Below, piece by piece: positions 5,713 to 10,195 of a DNA stretch of 10,195 nt. Made by a program: the position numbers and the translations under genes. The notes below the pieces were generated by a model. That model made no database searches. It saw nothing but the letters and a program-made list of their open reading frames with translations, and was not told the DNA's origin. The stretch is from Prevotella sp. UBA5387 (GTDB lineage: Bacteria > Bacteroidota > Bacteroidia > Bacteroidales > Bacteroidaceae), in contig DHOP01000029.1 of assembly GCA_002407775.1 (NCBI GenBank), positions 1-10,195 of the forward strand. The letters are read 5' to 3'. How positions within the stretch are numbered: the first letter of the stretch is position 1; every line of letters begins with the position of its first letter.

Positions 5713-6660
5713 TTAGTTTGCATTGCCTTGCTTTTGGCCCTCACTTTCCACCCCTTTTACTTCAAACAGGGAAGTCTTGTTATGTTTTTTAGCTGTAATC
5801 TTAGCCTCAATATGACCGTACGCATAATAATAAACCATCATCAACCAGATGGCCATGAAGCTCCAAATAGCGGCACATATCATGGTCGTAACAAAAGAAA
5901 GAAGACCAATATGCGAAGGCATTCCACTCTGGTCGCCCATGGCAATGCCTTGTCGATCAAGTGTGGTTGAAAACTCTATGACGGCACTTGGCATCATCAC
6001 CACGAAGTAAAGAAGGCCAAGAAGAATGCCAGCAAGCAGGGTGAGGACAAAAAGATAACCCCAGTAGCGCCAGCCATCGCAATAGCTACGCCCAAAGACG
6101 GTGTGAAGTTTGGTATTGGGTTCTATGACGTATTTCATATATCCATAGCCCAAGGGCAACGTACTAATAGCAACTATAACCATGAATGCCAAGACTAAAC
6201 CATAGCTGATAGCAATGTCGTTGGCTGTAGGTGCACCCTTTGCCATAATAAAAGGTAGTGAAACCAACAGCTTTATCACAATAACCGCTAGCACTACTAT
6301 ACCAATGTTCACCAAAGCAAGACGGGTAACACGAGGGAAATTGGTCTTGAAGCTTTTACCATTTAACAAGCCTACTATCGTGGTATCTAACCACACAGAA
6401 ACAGCAATTAAAGCCAAACCAATTACGATTCCCACAAGCGAAAAAGTCAATAAGATCGAAGGTGTCAAGACTTGAGGGTTCTCTCTTGCCCCAAATGATG
6501 TGAAAACTGCCTGCATTACAGCCAAGAGAATTGACATCACAAGAATGGGAAGCCATGTGCGCTTCAGTAACTTCGCGATATTGGTGCTGAAAAGATCGTA
6601 TGATGCCTTAATGCAGGCAGCCACATTTCTTATTTTATATAGTTCTGTTTCCATGTTCAA
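5713..6660 (-). CDS. Six-pass inner-membrane protein, function unknown
   Basis: A 315-residue hydrophobic protein with about six predicted membrane segments: roughly 36-55, 68-90, 113-138, 150-172, 199-223 and 251-280. The N-terminal 35 residues are polar, and the C-terminal tail (281-315) is lysine- and glutamate-rich and presumably cytoplasmic. No catalytic motif, transporter signature or ATP-binding site is visible, and I do not recognise the family. The motif RSYCDGWRYWGYLFVL before segment 5 is the most distinctive stretch. The start is the first ATG; an alternative ATG lies at residue 3. It is separated from rlmB-like sequence upstream by 169 bp, where I see no clear TAnnTTTG box, and precedes hisB by 17 bp, suggesting a shared transcript. 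Confidence 0.85.
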   Translation of the reverse strand: MNMETELYKIRNVAACIKASYDLFSTNIAKLLKRTWLPILVMSILLAVMQAVFTSFGARENPQVLTPSILLTFSLVGIVIGLALIAVSVWLDTTIVGLLNGKSFKTNFPRVTRLALVNIGIVVLAVIVIKLLVSLPFIMAKGAPTANDIAISYGLVLAFMVIVAISTLPLGYGYMKYVIEPNTKLHTVFGRSYCDGWRYWGYLFVLTLLAGILLGLLYFVVMMPSAVIEFSTTLDRQGIAMGDQSGMPSHIGLLSFVTTMICAAIWSFMAIWLMMVYYYAYGHIEAKITAKKHNKTSLFEVKGVESEGQKQGNAN

Positions 6661-6829
6661 TAGAATACTTTTTTAAGCTTCATAAAACTTTGAGTTGAAC
6701 AATCTGAAATGTTTATTTTTGACTGAGCTGTCCAAAACTGAAAGACACCGATAAACTAATTTTTCAGCAACAGATATCAATTTCAGAATCAGGCACTTAA
6801 CCTCCAAATACATTGTTGCTTACCTTTTA

Positions 6830-7600
6830 CTAGGGTTGGTGAGGTCTTCGGAACTCTGAACATACTATTGCCGTTGCAATTGCTACGTTGAGACTCTCTG
6901 CGGTTACGCGATCAGCTGGGTAGTTGGGAATATAAAGACGATGATTTAGACGGCGACTTACCTCATGAGAAAGCCCGTTCCCCTCATTGCCCATGATAAT
7001 TAGCCCATGTGTTAACAACTCCTGCTCATATATATTCTCTCCATCAAGGAATGTTCCATATACAGGAAAGTCCTTGGGAAGACCATCGAGAAGATGGCAG
7101 AGATTCTGATAGTGTACCCCGACACGCGCAATACTGCCCATCGTTGCTTGTACTACCTTGGGATTATACACATCGGCAGTGTCCTCAGAACAGAATAAAT
7201 GCTCAATGCCAAACCAGTCGGCAACACGAATGATAGTTCCCAAGTTTCCAGGATCCTGTACGCCATCTAAAGCAATACAAAGCTGGTCCTGTGGCAATAT
7301 TGCAGCAGTGTCACCATCAAAAAAAGGAAAAACAGCAATTACCTGTTGAGGATGTTGAAGAAACGAGGTACGTCGCAACTCGTCGTCAGTGGCAAACTCA
7401 ATTCTAACCTCATCCATTAGTTTGGTATTAGCTATTTGCCCACTTATCCAATCTTCAGTGGCAATGATAAGCTTAGGAGCAGCCACTTTCAACAGATCAC
7501 CGACAACCTTAGGCCCCTCAGCCACAAAAAGGTGTTGTTGAAGTCGATTTTTCTTCAGCTCCAACGCACGCACAAACTTGATAACCGCCTTACTAAGCAT
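6830..7600 (-). CDS. TrmH/SpoU-family RNA 2'-O-methyltransferase
   Basis: Starting at 7600 the protein has 256 residues. It transfers methyl from S-adenosylmethionine to a ribose 2'-OH of rRNA or tRNA. The N-terminal region (1-95, MLSKAVIKFVRALELKK, VAEGPKVV) is the substrate-binding domain. SPOUT motifs follow: DGVQDPGNLGTIIR (112-125), IIMGNEGNGLS (201-211) and IPNYPADRVTAESLNVAIAT (224-243), a trefoil-knot fold. Glu206 and Asn238 are the expected cofactor- and catalysis-linked residues. A longer reading from 7645 adds 15 unrelated residues, but it would start upstream of the promoter box at 7605-7612, and family members begin MLSK, so 7600 is preferred. The target nucleotide cannot be told. 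It is divergent from tamL. Confidence 0.93.
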   Translation of the reverse strand: MLSKAVIKFVRALELKKNRLQQHLFVAEGPKVVGDLLKVAAPKLIIATEDWISGQIANTKLMDEVRIEFATDDELRRTSFLQHPQQVIAVFPFFDGDTAAILPQDQLCIALDGVQDPGNLGTIIRVADWFGIEHLFCSEDTADVYNPKVVQATMGSIARVGVHYQNLCHLLDGLPKDFPVYGTFLDGENIYEQELLTHGLIIMGNEGNGLSHEVSRRLNHRLYIPNYPADRVTAESLNVAIATAIVCSEFRRPHQP

Positions 7601-7604
7601 GCTG

Positions 7605-7612
7605 CAAAGATA
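7605..7612 (-). promoter_or_regulatory. -7 box of the RNA methyltransferase gene
   Basis: On the minus strand this reads TATCTTTG, an exact match to TAnnTTTG. Its downstream edge is 4 bp before the ATG at 7600, so the transcript would begin at or within a few bases of the start codon (leaderless or nearly so). This supports the short start over the one at 7645. No clean -33 TTTG at the usual spacing was found. Confidence 0.55.
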
Positions 7613-7850
7613 GCTATTAACTATCAAAATGGGTGAAAAAATCATGTTAATCTGTGTGATTTGATACTAAATCTAGTAACCAAAATAAATATTTACCAGT
7701 GGTTCTGCATAAGATTCAAGTATAATTACAACCAGATCAACCAGAGACGAATGCACAAATGTTCGTTTATGGTTATCGCAACATACATCAACCACATCTT
7801 TTGTGCTTTCATTTATAACCAAATGACACAATATTATCATTTTTTTTATG

Positions 7851-7858
7851 TAAGTTTG
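7851..7858 (+). promoter_or_regulatory. -7 box of the tamL gene
   Basis: TAAGTTTG matches TAnnTTTG exactly and lies 20 bp before the TTG start at 7879, implying a leader of about 14 nt. A T8 tract (7840-7847) just upstream may help melting or flexibility. No ATG in frame lies between the box and the start codon. Confidence 0.6.
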
Positions 7859-7878
7859 CATCCAAAAGAGAAAGGAAT

Positions 7879-10107
7879 TTGAAGACCTCAAGAATCTTAT
7901 TAATACTGTTCATTGCAACGCTGATGGCAGCGTGTAGCTCCACGAAGTTCGTGGAAGATGAGCAATATTTGTTGGAAAGTGTGGAAATTAAGGCTGATGA
8001 AAAAAGTGTTGATGCCTCAGCCTTGGCTCCTTACATTCGCCAACATGCCAATTCGAAATGGTTTTCATTATTCAAAATACCACTTGGGACCTACGCTTTG
8101 TCTGGCAGAGATACAACCAAATGGATTAATCGCACACTTAGAAAAATCGGAGAAGAACCTGTGATCTTTGACTCAACACAGGCTCGGCTTTCCATTGAAG
8201 ACCTTCGTGGAGCTTTGAAAAACATGGGCTACATACAAGCTAGAGTCGATCTGCAGACCAAAGTAAAAGGCAAAAAACTGAAGGCCATCTATACTTTCCG
8301 TCCTGGCACGCCTTATACCATTTGTCATTTGAACTACGACATTCAAGACACACAAATCAAGGAAGTGCTTGACAATTACCAAAGGAATGCTATTAATCAG
8401 AAACATGGCAAAGCCGAAGGATTACAAGTAGGCGACCGTTTCTCTGTGACGCGATTGGATCAGGAAAGAGAACGTATCACAGAAGTACTAATGGACTCGG
8501 GTTATTATCGATTCCACAAGGATTATATTCAATATCAGGCAGACTCAGCAGACAACAAGTCAGGTATTGACCTAACTCTGCAACTTCTCCCTTACAAAGA
8601 AGACAACAATAGCCCTGATACGCTTCACCCACGTTTTAGAATTGGTTACATCAATTATAAAGATGGAGGAGATAATCAGCTTAAGTTACGCAGACGAGTG
8701 CTTGAAAATAGTACTGCCATGCAGACTGGACAGTTTTTTTCATCGACCAACTTGCAAAGGACCTACAATAACTTTGCAAAGATGAATGCCGTGAGATACA
8801 CAGACATTCGCTTCCAAGAGATTCCTGACAGCAATTTGCTTGACTGTAATATAAATGTAAGCATGAACAAGCAGCATTCAATTGCTTTTAAACCAGAGGG
8901 AACCAACACGGCTGGCAATCTTGGAGCAGCTGCTTCTTTGACCTATGAGAATAGAAATATGTTCCGTGGTTCAGAGGTGTTTAGTGTGGAGCTGCGTACG
9001 GCTTTCGAAGCAATCACGGGATTAGAGGGCTATCGTGATGAGAACTATGAGGAATATGGCGTAGAAACCAAGATACAGTTTCCGAGATTCATCGCCCCAT
9101 TTCTATCCAACGCCTTCCGTCAGCGTAGCAACGCGACGTCGGAGGTTTCATTGATGTGGGACATGCAAAATCGTCCTGAATTTCATCGCCGTGTTTTCTC
9201 TGCCGCATGGCGTTACCGTTGGGCAGATGCGAGCAGGCATCTTAACTATAGACTCGACCTTCTCGATTTGAACTATGTGTATATGCCGTGGATTAGCGAA
9301 ACATTCAAGCACGATTATCTTGACAGCGTTTCCAATCGCAATGCTATTCTACGATACAACTATGAAGACCTGTTCATCATGCGGTTAGGTTTAGGCGTAA
9401 CGTATAGTGACGGCATAGATGCATTTAGAGCCAACATCGAGACGGCCGGCAACCTTTTAGGTGGACTATCGGAGCTGGCAGGCAAGAAGCGGAACGACAA
9501 CGGGCAATACACTTTCTTTAATATTGCATACGCGCAATATGTGAAGTTTGACTTCAACTATACACATCTTATCCGTTTTGACACGCACAACACACTATCA
9601 CTTCACAGCGAATTAGGTCTTGCCTGGCCATACGGGAACAGCAAAATCTTACCTTTCGAGAAACGCTACTTTACAGGAGGAGCTAATGGCGTGAGGGGTT
9701 GGAGTGTGAGAGCTCTTGGCCCTGGCACCTATCAAGGCACAGACGGACGCATTGATTTTATTAACCAGACAGGCGACATGAAACTTTATATGAGCGCCGA
9801 ATACCGTACATTCCTTTTCTGGAAATTTAATGGTGCTGTATTTGTTGATGCTGGAAACATTTGGACATTGCGAAATTACGTCGATCAACCTGGTGGTCAA
9901 TTTAAGTTTGATGAGTTTTATAAACAGATCGCCGTTTCATACGGTCTAGGACTCAGACTCAACTTTGACTACTTTATCTTACGTTTTGATATGGGTATGA
10001 AAGCCATCAATCCTGCCTATGAGAGCCAACGTGAGCATTGGGCTTTTCTGCATCCCGATTTTGGAAGAGACTTCGCTTTCCACTTTGCAGTAGGCTTGCC
10101 GTTCTAA
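7879..10107 (+). CDS. tamL: TamL-like outer-membrane BamA/TamA-family lipoprotein
   Basis: A 742-residue Omp85-superfamily protein with a lipoprotein signal: a hydrophobic core, then LMAAC with lipid-bearing Cys19. TamA is a lipoprotein (TamL) in Bacteroidetes, where it pairs with TamB in outer-membrane and surface assembly. POTRA-like segments occupy about 28-330, for example LSIEDLRGALKNMGYIQARV and VTRLDQERERITEVLMDSGY. The C-terminal barrel runs from about 340 to 742. It carries the conserved Omp85 signature FTGGANGVRGW (598-608) before LGPGTYQG and ends in a terminal phenylalanine (LPF), the BAM recognition signal. The start codon is TTG: no in-frame ATG precedes the signal peptide and the next, Met16, would remove it. 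AAAGGAA lies just 2-3 bases upstream, unusually close. No tamB-like gene follows in the remaining 88 bp. Confidence 0.92.
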   Translation: MKTSRILLILFIATLMAACSSTKFVEDEQYLLESVEIKADEKSVDASALAPYIRQHANSKWFSLFKIPLGTYALSGRDTTKWINRTLRKIGEEPVIFDSTQARLSIEDLRGALKNMGYIQARVDLQTKVKGKKLKAIYTFRPGTPYTICHLNYDIQDTQIKEVLDNYQRNAINQKHGKAEGLQVGDRFSVTRLDQERERITEVLMDSGYYRFHKDYIQYQADSADNKSGIDLTLQLLPYKEDNNSPDTLHPRFRIGYINYKDGGDNQLKLRRRVLENSTAMQTGQFFSSTNLQRTYNNFAKMNAVRYTDIRFQEIPDSNLLDCNINVSMNKQHSIAFKPEGTNTAGNLGAAASLTYENRNMFRGSEVFSVELRTAFEAITGLEGYRDENYEEYGVETKIQFPRFIAPFLSNAFRQRSNATSEVSLMWDMQNRPEFHRRVFSAAWRYRWADASRHLNYRLDLLDLNYVYMPWISETFKHDYLDSVSNRNAILRYNYEDLFIMRLGLGVTYSDGIDAFRANIETAGNLLGGLSELAGKKRNDNGQYTFFNIAYAQYVKFDFNYTHLIRFDTHNTLSLHSELGLAWPYGNSKILPFEKRYFTGGANGVRGWSVRALGPGTYQGTDGRIDFINQTGDMKLYMSAEYRTFLFWKFNGAVFVDAGNIWTLRNYVDQPGGQFKFDEFYKQIAVSYGLGLRLNFDYFILRFDMGMKAINPAYESQREHWAFLHPDFGRDFAFHFAVGLPF

Positions 10108-10195
10108 AGAAGGCTTTGTAAGACTTTTCTGAAGTGTCATTTTTGTGAACAACAGACCCAAACTGTTGGTATATAATACTCCCCAATATTTAGAC

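Noticed and set aside
7601..7645. N-terminal extension of the RNA methyltransferase to 7645
   Set aside because: The extra 15 residues do not resemble the family N-terminus, and the -7 box at 7605-7612 lies inside that stretch.
10108..10195. Terminator after tamL
   Set aside because: CAACAG/CTGTTG (10150-10155 and 10163-10168) can form a small hairpin, but no T tract follows; evidence is too weak.

Overview
The window looks like a chromosomal segment of a Bacteroidales bacterium, most likely Prevotellaceae. The evidence is a bifunctional HisB, a DUF4251 lipoprotein, a secreted protein with a C-terminal TonB domain, a TamA-type outer-membrane protein made as a lipoprotein (TamL), and TAnnTTTG-type -7 promoter boxes in place of sigma70 -10 boxes. 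The assignment rests on protein families and promoter style, not on a marker gene.

Layout. Positions 1-211 carry no recognisable gene; the extreme left edge resembles an insertion-sequence end. Positions 212-1833 (minus strand) hold a two-gene operon with an ATGA overlap: a DUF4251 lipoprotein followed by a secreted TonB_C-domain protein. A divergent SDR oxidoreductase (1951-2703, plus) ends at a clear intrinsic terminator (2809-2847). Positions 2848-4620 are about 1.8 kb without an intact gene. They hold a terminator-like hairpin, a probable dispersed intergenic element, 9-bp CGCAGATT-type repeats, a GTCAAC-type motif repeated exactly every 30 bp, a decayed transposase OrfA with an in-frame stop, an IS-like end with a hairpin against the orfA start, and a 22-bp-periodic array of four palindromes (4478-4568). 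Positions 4625-6660 (minus) hold a six-pass membrane protein and hisB, 17 bp apart. Positions 6830-7600 (minus) encode a SpoU/TrmH RNA methyltransferase, divergent from tamL (7879-10107, plus), which uses a TTG start.

Function. The intact genes are mostly housekeeping or envelope functions: histidine biosynthesis (hisB), RNA 2'-O-methylation, outer-membrane protein or surface assembly (tamL), envelope proteins of unknown role, and a YdfG-like dehydrogenase. No defence system, CRISPR array, rRNA or tRNA gene was found. The unusual material is in the gene-free stretch. The best candidate for something undescribed is the palindrome array between the end of hisB and the orfA remnant. It has strict 22-bp phasing, and one unit carries symmetric compensating changes that preserve its palindrome.
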